From: Terriglobales bacterium
GTDB taxonomy: Bacteria > Acidobacteriota > Terriglobia > Terriglobales > Acidobacteriaceae
Direction of reading: 5' to 3'
Length of the DNA stretch: 64,000 nt
Assembly: GCA_035691485.1 (NCBI GenBank)
Contig: DASSIZ010000069.1
Location: 1-64,000, forward strand
The translations under genes and the position numbers were made by a program. A model generated the notes under the pieces. The model saw only the letters and a program-made list of their open reading frames with translations, had not been told where the DNA came from and did not search any database. Shown piece after piece: positions 8,730 through 17,442 of this stretch; the stretch's first letter is position 1, and each line of letters begins with the position of its first letter.

Positions 8730-8774
8730 TTTTTCTGATCCGTTCCGATCCGCGTTAATCAGCGCCGATTCTAG
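8709..8774. repeat. dispersed ACTGATRAAC/GCTGAT element
   Basis: The segment actgatgaac followed by gctgat, with inverted arms cgctgatt (8724-8731) and aatcagcg (8757-8764), fills the gap between the two citrate lyase genes and supplies the last codons of the CitD-CitE fusion. A related element with actgataaac and gctgat lies at 34359-34452. Confidence 0.6.
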
Positions 8775-10349
8775 ATGAGCACAACCGCCAATTCGATTGA
8801 ACTCGCCACCAACGCCGCCGGACGCGTGGTTCCTGCCAGCGTCAACGGAGCGCCGCAACGCGTGTACGCGGGCGTGAACAACAATCGTCCGCAGGGACGC
8901 AAAGCCGCGCCCCCGGTCCGCACCGCCTCCGACTATCCGATGAATGGAGACAAGCGCGTGCCCGACCTCGAGACCGCCCTGCGCAATTGCGGGCTGAGCG
9001 ATGGCATGACGATCTCGACGCACCATCACCTGCGCGACGGCGACAGGGTGGCGCTGTGGGCGCTGCAAACCGCGGCAAAGCTGGGTGCGCGCGACCTGAT
9101 GTGGTTCCCTTCGGCGTCGTTCCCGGCACACGCCCCGGTGATCGAGTTGATGGAATCCGGGAACGTGCACCACATCGAGGGCTCGATGAACGGACCGCTC
9201 GGCGATTACTGCACCCAGGGCCGGATGCGCGGCCTAGGCGTGCTGCGCTCGCATGGCGGGCGCTGGCAGGCAATCCAGGATGGCGAGGTACACATTGACA
9301 TCGCGGTGATCGCCGCCCCGACCGCGGACGCGTTCGGCAATGCCAACGGTTCGCACGGGCCCTCGGCCTGCGGCTCGCTGGGATTTGCGCTCGCGGATTC
9401 GATGTACGCCGACCACGTGATCGTCGTCACCGATAACCTGGTCGAGTTCCCCTGCGTTCCGTGGCAAATTCAGGGCAACAATGTGGACTATGTGGTGCAG
9501 GTTGATTCCATCGGCGATGCGTCCAAAATCGTATCCGGCACCACGCAGATCACGCGCTCGCCTGACCGCCTGCTGATCGCGCAGCAGGTGGCGCAGTTCG
9601 TGCGCGACGCCGGCATCATGCGGCCGGGATTTTCGTTCCAGGCCGGAGCGGGCGGAATCGCGCTTGCATTTGTGGACTACCTGCGACGCCACATGAAGCA
9701 GAGCGGCGTGCGCGCGCGCTTTGTGCGCGGCGGCTCCACGCGATACCTTGTCGACTTGCTCCAGGAAGGCTTGACCGACTACATCCTCGACGGCCAGACC
9801 TTCGATCTTGAGGCCGTGCGGTCAATGGCCAACGACCCGCGGCACGTTGCGACCTCGCCGTTCACCTCCTACAACTACCACGGCAAGGGTTTTTTCAACT
9901 CCCTGGTTGACGTAGTAGTGCTGGGGGCAACGGAAGTAGACGTCCACTTCAACGCCAACGTCGTCACCCACTCCGACGGGCGCTTGCTGCACGGCATCGG
10001 CGGATGGCAGAACTGCCTGTTCGCCGGCTGCACCATTCTCGCCGTTCCGTCCTTCCGCGACCGCATTCCCGTGATCGTAGATCAGGTAACCACGCTTACC
10101 GGGCCGGGCGAGTTGGTGGACGTGGTGGTAACGGAGCGAGGCATCGCCATCAATCCGCGACGGCAAGATCTGCTCGACGCGGTGAAAGGCTCGTCACTTC
10201 CCATCCGTCCGATCCAAGACATCCAGCGCGACGTGGAAAGAATCTGCGGCGGCAAACCGCAGAAACCCCGACTCACCGAAAAGCCTGTCGCCGTGGTCAA
10301 GTGGGTGGACGGAACGGTGCTGGACACGGTTTGGCAAATCAGCACTTAG
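8775..10349 (+). CDS. citF: citrate lyase alpha subunit (citrate:acyl-ACP transferase)
   Basis: The 524 residues match the full length of CitF. Supporting segments are ISTHHHLRDGD near residue 80, IEGSMNGPLGDYC around 135, a glycine-rich FQAGAGGIALAF, and GKGFFNSLVDVVVLGATEVD followed by VNVVTHSDG-like sequence around 380. CitF swaps acetyl for citryl on the acyl carrier arm; CitE then releases oxaloacetate. It follows the CitD-CitE fusion with only a repeat element between, so the complete gamma, beta and alpha catalytic set is encoded by two genes. The TAG stop (10347-10349) lies in the first unit of a heptamer array. The reaction direction and exact substrate are inferred from the family. 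Confidence 0.88.
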   Translation: MSTTANSIELATNAAGRVVPASVNGAPQRVYAGVNNNRPQGRKAAPPVRTASDYPMNGDKRVPDLETALRNCGLSDGMTISTHHHLRDGDRVALWALQTAAKLGARDLMWFPSASFPAHAPVIELMESGNVHHIEGSMNGPLGDYCTQGRMRGLGVLRSHGGRWQAIQDGEVHIDIAVIAAPTADAFGNANGSHGPSACGSLGFALADSMYADHVIVVTDNLVEFPCVPWQIQGNNVDYVVQVDSIGDASKIVSGTTQITRSPDRLLIAQQVAQFVRDAGIMRPGFSFQAGAGGIALAFVDYLRRHMKQSGVRARFVRGGSTRYLVDLLQEGLTDYILDGQTFDLEAVRSMANDPRHVATSPFTSYNYHGKGFFNSLVDVVVLGATEVDVHFNANVVTHSDGRLLHGIGGWQNCLFAGCTILAVPSFRDRIPVIVDQVTTLTGPGELVDVVVTERGIAINPRRQDLLDAVKGSSLPIRPIQDIQRDVERICGGKPQKPRLTEKPVAVVKWVDGTVLDTVWQIST

Positions 10350-10373
10350 CTATTAGCTATTAGCCGTTAGCCG
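10346..10373. repeat. heptamer array (4 units)
   Basis: Two ttagcta units followed by two ttagccg units, with exact 7-base period, begin inside the citF stop codon. Because the period is 7, the TAG in each unit appears in every reading frame within 21 bases. Confidence 0.9.
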
Positions 10374-10412
10374 CATCCTTCGGAACAGGTTCCTCAACTG
10401 CTTCGAGCACAT

Positions 10413-10440
10413 GGAAAAGGGCCGGCTCGAAAGCCGGCCC
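10413..10440 (-). terminator. Rho-independent terminator of the Oar-like receptor gene
   Basis: A perfect 9-bp stem (gggccggct at 10419-10427, agccggccc at 10432-10440) with a 4-base loop is followed on the minus strand by TTTTCC. It sits 24 bases beyond the stop of the receptor gene. On the plus strand it has no T-run but may still slow transcription from citF. Confidence 0.75.
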
Positions 10441-10463
10441 AAAGTGTTTCAGGTTAGAAAATA

Positions 10464-13400
10464 CTAGAAAATAAACTTCACCAGGAATCGGCCCTGGAAA
10501 CCAGGGTTGAACATGGCCGCCTTGCCGTAGCGGGGGTCGAGATTGCTGCCTCCCGCCAAGGCTGCCGCAGCCGCCATGGGTTTCCAATCGAAGCCCTTCC
10601 GCAGGTCCATGTTCAGGAGGCTGACACCTGTGGAATCGTAGGTTTCTTCGAAGTTGTAACGGTCCATGGTGAACACACTGGTCTTCTGGTTAAAGAGGTT
10701 GAGGGCGTTGAACTCAAAGCGCAATCTCCGACTCTCGCTCTTACCCAGCTTGAGTTCATGCGCCACCATCAGGTCGGTCTGGCTGAAGACCGGAGTCCGG
10801 CCCATGTCGCCTCGGCCTTCGACGTACATGCCGATGCCGTTAATGGTCTGCATCTGGGTTGAGACCGGAGTGCCGCTGGAAACGCGGAAGAAGCCGCCAA
10901 TCTCGGTGCCCCACTTAAACTGCTTGGCGCCGTAAAACTTGAACACGTGCGGACGATCGGTCGGCAGCGGTCCATAGTTTCCGATGACGCCATGCGCGTT
11001 AATCATGGTCTGGTCGAGATCGTAGTAGCGGTTGGCGTTCCCACCGGGCCGGAAAATCTGGCCGTAGAAGCTCTGGTTACCCGCCGAGGAATAGCCGAGG
11101 GTTGGAGGAGTAATTTCGTCCGTGCTCTGCAGTCCGGAGTAATTGCCCCAAAGGCGGCTATAGACGTAGCTGGCATTGAACAGCAGTCCGTTACCGAAAC
11201 GTCGCGACAAAGACAGCTCCATCGCGTCATAAACACGTTTCGGCTTGGGCATGGGTATGCCGCAAGTCGCCACAGCATCGCTTAGGCTGGTGCCAACGTA
11301 GCAAGACGGCGACTCGGTGTTTGCCCCTTCCCCGGGGTTGCCGTATTTGTAAGCTTCGCTGCCATCGACCAGCACGCCCATGTCTTCAATGGTCCGGTTC
11401 AAGTTGGTGCGCACGTACCGGCCGGTGAAGACCATGTTCTTCCGGATTTCCCATTCCACGCCGGCATTCAGCGAGTCCTGGCTCATGGGCTTGATTTGCG
11501 GGTCCACGTAATTGAAACCCGGCAGACGCATGTCTCGGAAAGCGCTTCCCCACAGATTGGTGCCGGGCATGTTGTTCAAGCCGAGGCTGAACACGTCGGT
11601 GGTATCCAGCGAGCGGTAGTAAATATGCCAGAGGTCGGCGCCGAAGGTTCCGCGGGCCAAGTCAAGCTTGGTCCAATCGAAGTACCGGCCCCAGCCACCG
11701 GAGATCTTTACCTTACCGTTGCCGAACAGGTCGAAACTGGCGCCCAGCCGCGGAGCCAGCTTGTCGCCATAACCGAACTGGAACGCGTACTGCTTGATGT
11801 CGGTACGGAAGGAGGGAATGGTTTCTTTTTCAAAACGGACACCAGCATTGATCGTCAACCGGCTCATCGCCTTCCAGGAATCCTGGACGTAGATGTGGTT
11901 GATGTTGGCGCCGGCGGAGCCGCGGCGGGCGTAGTCATCGACCCGGTAATAGCCGTAGGTCCCAGTTGCGTTCGGCGGGGTGCATCCGGCGCAGGTCTGG
12001 CCCCAGTAGAGGTAGACGCGGCCGTTCGGGCCATCGTCGGTGCTGAAGACATTGTTGATGTTCTTCTGCGTGCCGACGCCGAACTTGAAGTTATGCTGCT
12101 GGCCGGCGAGGCGGACAAACTGGCTGAAGTCGGCCTGCACGTAGGTGCGAGTGGTCAGGTCGTGCACGATCTGACCGGCGGCCGGAGTGGTATAGCCGTT
12201 CGCCTGCTGTGCCGCCAGAGGGACACCGGGCATATCAATGGACGAAGCGCGCCACCAATACTCGGTGGTTGCCGTCACGCCGGTATCTTTGTAATTCAGG
12301 CGATAGCGGCCGCCTTTGACGCTCAGCACCGAGCTATTCGTCGGCGTGTAGTCAATCTGGCCGGTGTAGCTTTGCTCCGGCTGGTTGAATCCGAGCATGG
12401 CGTTGTCGCGCTGAGCCGTCATGTTGCTGGTGCTGACGTTCGGCGCCTGGCCGTTCGGTCCTGGAGTGACGCCCTGGGAATACTGAGGCGTATACAGCCA
12501 AGTGAAGTTCATGCGTACGCGACTGGTCGGTTCAAAGGACAGCTTGTTGAACCAGTTCATCGCCAGCGCCTTGGTGCCGAAGGTACCCGCGCCGTCAGAG
12601 AAGGTGAGTTTGCGGCTCTGCCGTAACCATGACGGAGAGAAGTTGGTATAGAAGAACAGCTTGTTCTTGATGATGGGGCCGCCCAAAGAACCACCGACTT
12701 CGTAGTTATCCTGCTTCCGCTTGCCATCCTGGAAGTAGTGGAAGGTGGTCATGTCGTCGCTGAGTTGCATGCGCTCGGCGGGACCAGCGGAAATCTTGTT
12801 CCCCGAATAGTAGACGTGGATGTCACCATGGAAGGTGTTGCCACCCGACTTGCTGATGCCGCTGACCACACCACCGAGGGCGCCGCCGTATTCGGCTTCC
12901 AGTCCCGTGGTCTTCACCTGGACTTCCTGGATGTAGTCGAAGGTAGCAGTCTGGCGCGAGGAGCCGTCAATCAGGCTGTTGGTGGAAACGCCGTCAACGT
13001 AATAGGCGTTTTCAGCGCCGCTGGCGCCATTGATCTGGTAGCCGCCCTCGATCGTGCCGGTATTCACCGACGGCGAGAACACTGCGACGCCGGCGAAATT
13101 GCGGCCCTTGGGAAGGGTGTTAATTTCCTCGGCGGTTACGTTATGCGAGATCATGGTAGCGGTGGTGTCAATGATGGGCGCAGCGCCGCTCACTTCGACC
13201 ATCTCTTGCACGGTCCCGACTTGCAGTTCGATGCTGACGGAAGTGTTTCTGCCGACCAGGACCACGATGTCGGCCACTTCCCGGCTGGTAAAGCCGGTCT
13301 TCACAAAGGTTACCGAATAATGACCCGGTTCAACGTCGGCGAGGGTGTAGCTGCCGTCGCCGCGACTGTGAACGGTGACGCTGCGGTTGGTGTCTTTGTT

Positions 13401-13565
13401 GGTTATGGTAACTGCCACTCCGGGCAGCACGGCGCCGGTTTGGTCTTTGACCACGCCGGTGACGTTACCGAAGCGCTCCTGGCCGTATGCGGGCAGGACT
13501 AGAGCAACTAGAAGTGCGACGAGAAAAAGCGAGACGAATATTCGCTTTGAATCAATGGAATGCAT
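10464..13565 (-). CDS. Oar-like TonB-dependent outer-membrane receptor
   Basis: The 1033-residue protein starts with a signal peptide (about residues 1-29, cleavage after PAYG), then a carboxypeptidase-regulatory-like beta domain (about 33-115; GVVKDQTGAVLPGV, GSYTLADVEPG), a plug domain (about 125-245; NGASGAENAYYVDGV) and a long beta-barrel ending in the aromatic motif FLVKFIF. This architecture is that of the Oar-like receptors that are highly expanded in Acidobacteria and thought to import large organic ligands. No substrate-specific neighbour is seen; the ligand is unknown. A tonB gene lies far away at 59.4-60.3 kb. Monocistronic, with its own terminator. Confidence 0.93.
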   Translation of the reverse strand: MHSIDSKRIFVSLFLVALLVALVLPAYGQERFGNVTGVVKDQTGAVLPGVAVTITNKDTNRSVTVHSRGDGSYTLADVEPGHYSVTFVKTGFTSREVADIVVLVGRNTSVSIELQVGTVQEMVEVSGAAPIIDTTATMISHNVTAEEINTLPKGRNFAGVAVFSPSVNTGTIEGGYQINGASGAENAYYVDGVSTNSLIDGSSRQTATFDYIQEVQVKTTGLEAEYGGALGGVVSGISKSGGNTFHGDIHVYYSGNKISAGPAERMQLSDDMTTFHYFQDGKRKQDNYEVGGSLGGPIIKNKLFFYTNFSPSWLRQSRKLTFSDGAGTFGTKALAMNWFNKLSFEPTSRVRMNFTWLYTPQYSQGVTPGPNGQAPNVSTSNMTAQRDNAMLGFNQPEQSYTGQIDYTPTNSSVLSVKGGRYRLNYKDTGVTATTEYWWRASSIDMPGVPLAAQQANGYTTPAAGQIVHDLTTRTYVQADFSQFVRLAGQQHNFKFGVGTQKNINNVFSTDDGPNGRVYLYWGQTCAGCTPPNATGTYGYYRVDDYARRGSAGANINHIYVQDSWKAMSRLTINAGVRFEKETIPSFRTDIKQYAFQFGYGDKLAPRLGASFDLFGNGKVKISGGWGRYFDWTKLDLARGTFGADLWHIYYRSLDTTDVFSLGLNNMPGTNLWGSAFRDMRLPGFNYVDPQIKPMSQDSLNAGVEWEIRKNMVFTGRYVRTNLNRTIEDMGVLVDGSEAYKYGNPGEGANTESPSCYVGTSLSDAVATCGIPMPKPKRVYDAMELSLSRRFGNGLLFNASYVYSRLWGNYSGLQSTDEITPPTLGYSSAGNQSFYGQIFRPGGNANRYYDLDQTMINAHGVIGNYGPLPTDRPHVFKFYGAKQFKWGTEIGGFFRVSSGTPVSTQMQTINGIGMYVEGRGDMGRTPVFSQTDLMVAHELKLGKSESRRLRFEFNALNLFNQKTSVFTMDRYNFEETYDSTGVSLLNMDLRKGFDWKPMAAAAALAGGSNLDPRYGKAAMFNPGFQGRFLVKFIF

Positions 13566-13944
13566 TACGCCTCCTTATTGGCGTCGAGCGCGATCGGGCT
13601 GCGCTCAAATGAGAGTAAGCAACGGCTACGAACCGCCTCACCCACATCCGGCCGCGCAGTTCAGACGCGACCACCCCATGGAGGCGTACTGCTGAAAATC
13701 TTTACAGCATGAAAAATGCTTCACGAAAATAGGGGCATTTCTGCGTCCACAACTTTAGTGGGGGGTCGAGTTGGCTCAATCCCCCGAAGTGGCTGCTAAC
13801 TCAAGAGTTAAAAAAGTGCAGCGGGAACGACCCTACGTTTTTGCGGAGATTCCCGTTTCGGGCTTTTATATTCTGTAGGTTACGGGCAGTCACTGTTCCA
13901 TTTTGGGAGTCAATTCGGCGGTGCGCACGCCGCCGCTGCGCACC
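13566..13944. promoter_or_regulatory. 379-base upstream region with two inverted repeats
   Basis: This gap precedes the receptor gene on the minus strand and follows the permease gene. It holds a hairpin with arms ggggg/ccccc and gag/ctc (13760-13785) and a taactc-aa-gagtta inverted repeat (13797-13810), both possible operator or leader structures. I cannot identify a convincing -35/-10 pair and see no coding potential with a ribosome binding site. Confidence 0.4.
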
Positions 13945-14784
13945 TCACCGGGCGGCAATGAGGGCGACGGCGACGAACGCAATCGCCATGCCGGCAAATT
14001 GCAGTCGCGAGAGACGTTCCTTCAACACCAGGCGGGCAAGCACCACCGTCGTCGCCGGGTAGAGGGATGAAAGCACGGCCGCGACGTCGAGGCGGCCGCG
14101 ATGCGCGGCGGCAACGAACAGCGCGTTGGCGCCGGAGTCGAGGACACCGGCAATCACCATGTAGGCGAGCGAACCGCGGCTGGTTTTCCATCCCGTGCCT
14201 GACACAACCATGATAGCCAGCATGAAGAGCGTGGAAGCCGAGCGCGCAGCAACCAGCGGCCAGAACACCGATCCGGTTCCGGCCAACTTGATGAAGAGCA
14301 GAAACCCGCCAAACCCGAACCCGGCAACAACTGCCAGCGCTATTCCTCGCGAGCGTACGGCACCCGCGGGGGGCGCGGCGATCAGCCAGATACTGAGCAG
14401 CGCAAAGACGAAGCCGGCGATCTGGATCGCGCGCGGAAGGCCCTCGGTGAGGAAGCTGAAGACGAGCGGAACGATGGCGGTGATCACCGCCGAAAGCGGC
14501 GCGTTGATGCCCATGGTGCCGATGGCCAATGCTTTGTAAAACGCGGCTAATCCTATGCCGCCGACCAGTCCCGCGATAGCACCCCATAGCAAGGCATTCC
14601 GGCCCGGAATCGACTCCTGCGTCGCGAGCGCCAGCGTGAGCATGAATACCATGCCGGTGGCATGAGCGACGACGACCACGTGAAAGGGATTCGCCCTCTT
14701 GGTGGCCACACCGCCGCTGAAGTCGGCTGCACCCCAGGTGGCGGCGGCAGCGAGGCTGAGAGCGGGAGAGGCGAAATCGGACAC
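13945..14784 (-). CDS. EamA/DMT-superfamily permease
   Basis: The 279-residue protein is a chain of about ten hydrophobic helices with the internal duplication of the drug/metabolite transporter superfamily. Recognisable pieces are TWGAADFSGG in helix 1, the loop AAFYKALAIG, and in the second half SSLYPATTVVLARLVLKERLSRLQ, the usual EamA signature before the last helix. A GTG start at 14784 is preferred: it is preceded by AGGAAAG and gives a membrane helix almost at once. The longer ATG at 14832 would translate a perfect palindrome. Substrate unknown; such proteins usually move amino acids, sugars or small metabolites across the inner membrane. Confidence 0.82.
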   Translation of the reverse strand: MSDFASPALSLAAAATWGAADFSGGVATKRANPFHVVVVAHATGMVFMLTLALATQESIPGRNALLWGAIAGLVGGIGLAAFYKALAIGTMGINAPLSAVITAIVPLVFSFLTEGLPRAIQIAGFVFALLSIWLIAAPPAGAVRSRGIALAVVAGFGFGGFLLFIKLAGTGSVFWPLVAARSASTLFMLAIMVVSGTGWKTSRGSLAYMVIAGVLDSGANALFVAAAHRGRLDVAAVLSSLYPATTVVLARLVLKERLSRLQFAGMAIAFVAVALIAAR

Positions 14785-14818
14785 AGGTCTTTCCTGAATG
14801 CAGGAACGGCAGTATAGC

Positions 14819-14840
14819 GCTTCGGCTTGCAAGCCGAAGC
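14819..14840. repeat. 22-bp perfect palindrome
   Basis: The sequence gcttcggcttg is followed directly by its exact reverse complement caagccgaagc. It lies between two divergent genes and belongs with other cggct-t-agccg palindromes in this window. It could be a protein-binding site or a REP-type element. Confidence 0.7.
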
Positions 14841-14877
14841 TGCCAAGGGCATAATTGCCCGCTCAAGGGGTGAGACC

Positions 14878-15597
14878 ATGCGCAAACTGGCATTGGTAAC
14901 TGTGCTTTCCCTGCTGGCCATCAGCGTCGGCCATACATCACCTGCGAACAACTGGGCGATCAACGCGACGGCGATCGAAGCCTGCAGCTGCCCAGAGTTC
15001 TGCATCTGTTATTTCAATTCCCATCCGGCCATGCACCACGACGCCAGCGGAAAGATGGAGCATTACTGCAAGTTCAATAACGCGTACAAGGTCAACCACG
15101 GACATTACGGCGCGACCAAACTGGATGGCGCGAAATTCTGGATTACCGGCGATCTCGGCAGTGACTTCTCGAAGGGCCAAATGGACTGGGCGCTGGTGAC
15201 TTTTGACAAGGCGACCAGCGTCGAACAACGCCAGGCCATCGGCGAAATCCTCAATCACGTCTTCCCGGTGAAGTGGAATTCTTTGACCACCGCGGAGGGC
15301 GACATTGCCTGGAGCTATGACAAGGACCAGGCGCACGCGACTTTGAATGGCGGCAAGACGGCAGAGGTCAAGCTGAAGCGCTTCCAGGGCATGACCAACG
15401 AACCAGCGGTGCTGAAGAATGTCCGCTATTGGGGGACACCACGCAACGACGGATTCGTGATGATGCCGAACGAAATTGAAACCTACCGCGAAGGCCTCAA
15501 GGCGTTCGAGTTCAAGGGCACGAACGGGTTCATGCTCACCTTTGACATGACCTCGAAGGATGTCGCTGCGAACAAAGATTCCTCCATGGGCAAGTGA
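14878..15597 (+). CDS. secreted DUF1326 protein
   Basis: The 239-residue protein starts with a signal peptide (MRKLALVTVLSLLAISVGHTS) and then shows the DUF1326 hallmark EACSCPEFCICYF, a dense cysteine cluster, with HHDASGK and HYCKFNNAYKV following. The family is widespread in soil bacteria and has no assigned function. The cysteine-rich head and periplasmic location would suit metal or heme binding, but this is speculation. ATG 14878 is chosen because AAGGGG lies 7 bases upstream and because it opens the signal peptide; the ATG at 14827 is inside the palindrome. A hairpin terminator follows. Confidence 0.8.
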   Translation: MRKLALVTVLSLLAISVGHTSPANNWAINATAIEACSCPEFCICYFNSHPAMHHDASGKMEHYCKFNNAYKVNHGHYGATKLDGAKFWITGDLGSDFSKGQMDWALVTFDKATSVEQRQAIGEILNHVFPVKWNSLTTAEGDIAWSYDKDQAHATLNGGKTAEVKLKRFQGMTNEPAVLKNVRYWGTPRNDGFVMMPNEIETYREGLKAFEFKGTNGFMLTFDMTSKDVAANKDSSMGK

Positions 15598-15630
15598 ACC
15601 GCATCAGGCTGCGATAAGCGGGCATAGAAG

Positions 15631-15660
15631 AGCCGGGGCAGGCCTCCCGGCTTTTATTTT
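15631..15660 (+). terminator. Rho-independent terminator
   Basis: The stem agccggg (15631-15637) / cccggct (15646-15652) with an 8-base loop is followed by ttttatttttt. It ends the DUF1326 gene; the T-run also encodes the C-terminal lysines of the convergent PhoU-like gene. Confidence 0.8.
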
Positions 15661-16376
15661 TTGATGGTTTGGCGGCGCATCCAATCCAGGAACATCTCTT
15701 CAAAAGGCTTGTCGGCGGCGCGGACAAGGTGGCGGACGCTGCGCCCGGTCACAAGATGGCACACCTCTTCGGCCAGGTTCTTAACGTGATCGCCGGCGCG
15801 CTCCAGCGTCTGGGTCATGAAGACGAGGTGAAAACTCTCCTGGCGCTGTAGACGCTCGGGATTGTCGATATGGCGCACGAACAGAAGGTTGCGGATGCGG
15901 TCCATTTCGGCGTCCGCTCGCAGGATGGCGAGCGCGCGCTGCAGATCGCGATCGCGGAATGCGACCTGCGCGTCAGCCATCATCTGGTGCAGCAGCTGCG
16001 CCATCCGCTTCAGGTCGGTTGCGTCCTGCGGATCGAGGTGCGCGGAAACGGTACGCGCCCGGTTGGCAACGTTGAGCAGCAGGTCGCCAATGCGCTCGAG
16101 TTCAATCAAAAGCTTGAGATAGAAAAGAAGCTCACGGGCATCGGCGTCAGAGGCGCCGGCGATGGCCGCGGTTACGCCCTCGTTGATCTGGCGGTCCAGC
16201 ACATCCAGCTCTTCTTCGCAGGTCCGAATGAAATCCAGCGGCAGGGTGGCGCCGGTGCCAATCCCTTCTTCGGTCGCGGCGGCGGACATGCGTGCCACCT
16301 CGCAGGCGCGCGCGGTCAGTCCGCGCAGGTCGAGCACAGTCGGTCTTGGCGTATTAGGAGGGCTGGCCGGGTTCAT
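15654..16376 (-). CDS. PhoU-like helical protein
   Basis: The 240-residue, almost wholly helical protein contains two copies of the PhoU-domain pattern: LELERIGDLLLNVANRA around residue 100 and a second ERAGDHVKNLAEEVCHL around 205, each with the E/DxxxD metal-binding spacing. PhoU proteins tie phosphate uptake (Pst) to the PhoR/PhoB sensor pair. No pst or pho genes are adjacent, so it could be a stand-alone PhoU-type regulator. ATG 16376 is preferred over 16403 as the family start. It converges on the DUF1326 gene. Confidence 0.8.
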   Translation of the reverse strand: MNPASPPNTPRPTVLDLRGLTARACEVARMSAAATEEGIGTGATLPLDFIRTCEEELDVLDRQINEGVTAAIAGASDADARELLFYLKLLIELERIGDLLLNVANRARTVSAHLDPQDATDLKRMAQLLHQMMADAQVAFRDRDLQRALAILRADAEMDRIRNLLFVRHIDNPERLQRQESFHLVFMTQTLERAGDHVKNLAEEVCHLVTGRSVRHLVRAADKPFEEMFLDWMRRQTIKK

Positions 16377-16449
16377 CTGGCACTCCGCTTCGAGGGACAA
16401 CAATTTTAAGCGAAACTCGGCAAGCAGTGACGGTCAGGTCGATATTCCA

Positions 16450-16467
16450 GAAATGGGACCCCATTTC
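16450..16467 (-). terminator. hairpin at the end of the respiratory operon
   Basis: The inverted repeat gaaatgg / ccatttc with a 4-base loop lies 6 bases past the stop codon of the last oxidase gene. It lacks a clear T-run, so it may be a weak or Rho-assisted terminator or an mRNA 3'-end stabiliser. Confidence 0.4.
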
Positions 16468-16472
16468 AGAAT

Positions 16473-16775
16473 TCAATGCCCGGCTATGCCCAGGTAGCCC
16501 CGGCTCATGTAGTCGGTCATGGTGAGCGTCAACAGGATGGCCAGCCAGAAGAATCCCGCCAGCACAAAGACCCAGGCCATCTTCTGGTCTTCGTAGCGGA
16601 CGTGCATGAAGAACAGGACGACGAGCAGGGCCTTGATGGCGGCAATCACCAGTGCGACCACCGTGCTCCACTCGCCCAAGTTGATCCGCGACAGCCCGGC
16701 GGTCAGCATCATCAGCGCCATCAACGCGACCCAGACCCAGATGTACGTTTTGCGGGGTATGACGTGCTCAGACAT
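16473..16775 (-). CDS. cytochrome c oxidase subunit IV (caa3 type)
   Basis: This 100-residue protein has three transmembrane helices and the motif FFMHVRYEDQKMAWVFVL typical of the small CyoD/CtaF-like subunit IV of heme-copper oxidases. It is the last gene of the operon, 4 bases after the subunit III gene, and contributes to assembly of the inner-membrane oxidase. Length and context agree with the family. Confidence 0.85.
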   Translation of the reverse strand: MSEHVIPRKTYIWVWVALMALMMLTAGLSRINLGEWSTVVALVIAAIKALLVVLFFMHVRYEDQKMAWVFVLAGFFWLAILLTLTMTDYMSRGYLGIAGH

Positions 16776-16779
16776 TTTT

Positions 16780-17442
16780 CTAAGCCTTCTTGTGGCCGAT
16801 CAGGTAAAGCAGCGGGTACAGAAAGATCCACACTACGTCCACAAAGTGCCAGTACAAGCCGCTGACGTGTACCGGGTTGTGATAAGCCGGTGAGTATCGC
16901 CCCTTGAACGCGAACCACCCAATCACCGCCAGCAGAACCACGCCGATGGTGACGTGAATCGCATGCAAGCCCGTCATCACGAAGTAAATGTAAAAGAACA
17001 TCTGGACGGACCGCGGATCCGGCACTGCCAGCTTCCAAAACGCCCCGGGAACGGCACCCTCGACAAAGTGGGCGTGGTATTCAAATCCTTTCAGCACCAG
17101 GAACGCCACGCCCATGACGGACGCGATCCACAAATAGACGGCGCAGGTCCGGCCGCGGCCCACCTGCGACGCATGCACCGCCAACGCAACCAGCAAGCTG
17201 CTGCAAAGCAGGATCACCGTATTGATGGTGCCGATCCAGAATTCCATGTGCTCGCTGCCGATCAGCCACGCGTCGTAGTGCGTGGTGCGGTACACAACGT
17301 AGCCGGCGAACAGCCCGCCGAAAAACATGATTTCCGTAACCAGGAAGACCCACATGCCCAGGGTGGCGCTGGCGCGCTGCTGTTCCAGGTCGGCGAAGTG
17401 GTGCCGCAGATCGTGCTGCGCGGGGATGGCGCTATCGTGCAA
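16780..17442 (-). CDS. ctaE: cytochrome c oxidase subunit III
   Basis: The 220-residue protein has the short five-helix form of subunit III found in caa3 and bo3 oxidases. Signature pieces are [17 protein letters not shown] near the N-terminus and [11 protein letters not shown] and [19 protein letters not shown] near the C-terminus. Subunit III stabilises the catalytic core and the proton path. Its start overlaps the subunit I gene end by 11 bases, a sign of translational coupling. Confidence 0.93.
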   Translation of the reverse strand: MHDSAIPAQHDLRHHFADLEQQRASATLGMWVFLVTEIMFFGGLFAGYVVYRTTHYDAWLIGSEHMEFWIGTINTVILLCSSLLVALAVHASQVGRGRTCAVYLWIASVMGVAFLVLKGFEYHAHFVEGAVPGAFWKLAVPDPRSVQMFFYIYFVMTGLHAIHVTIGVVLLAVIGWFAFKGRYSPAYHNPVHVSGLYWHFVDVVWIFLYPLLYLIGHKKA

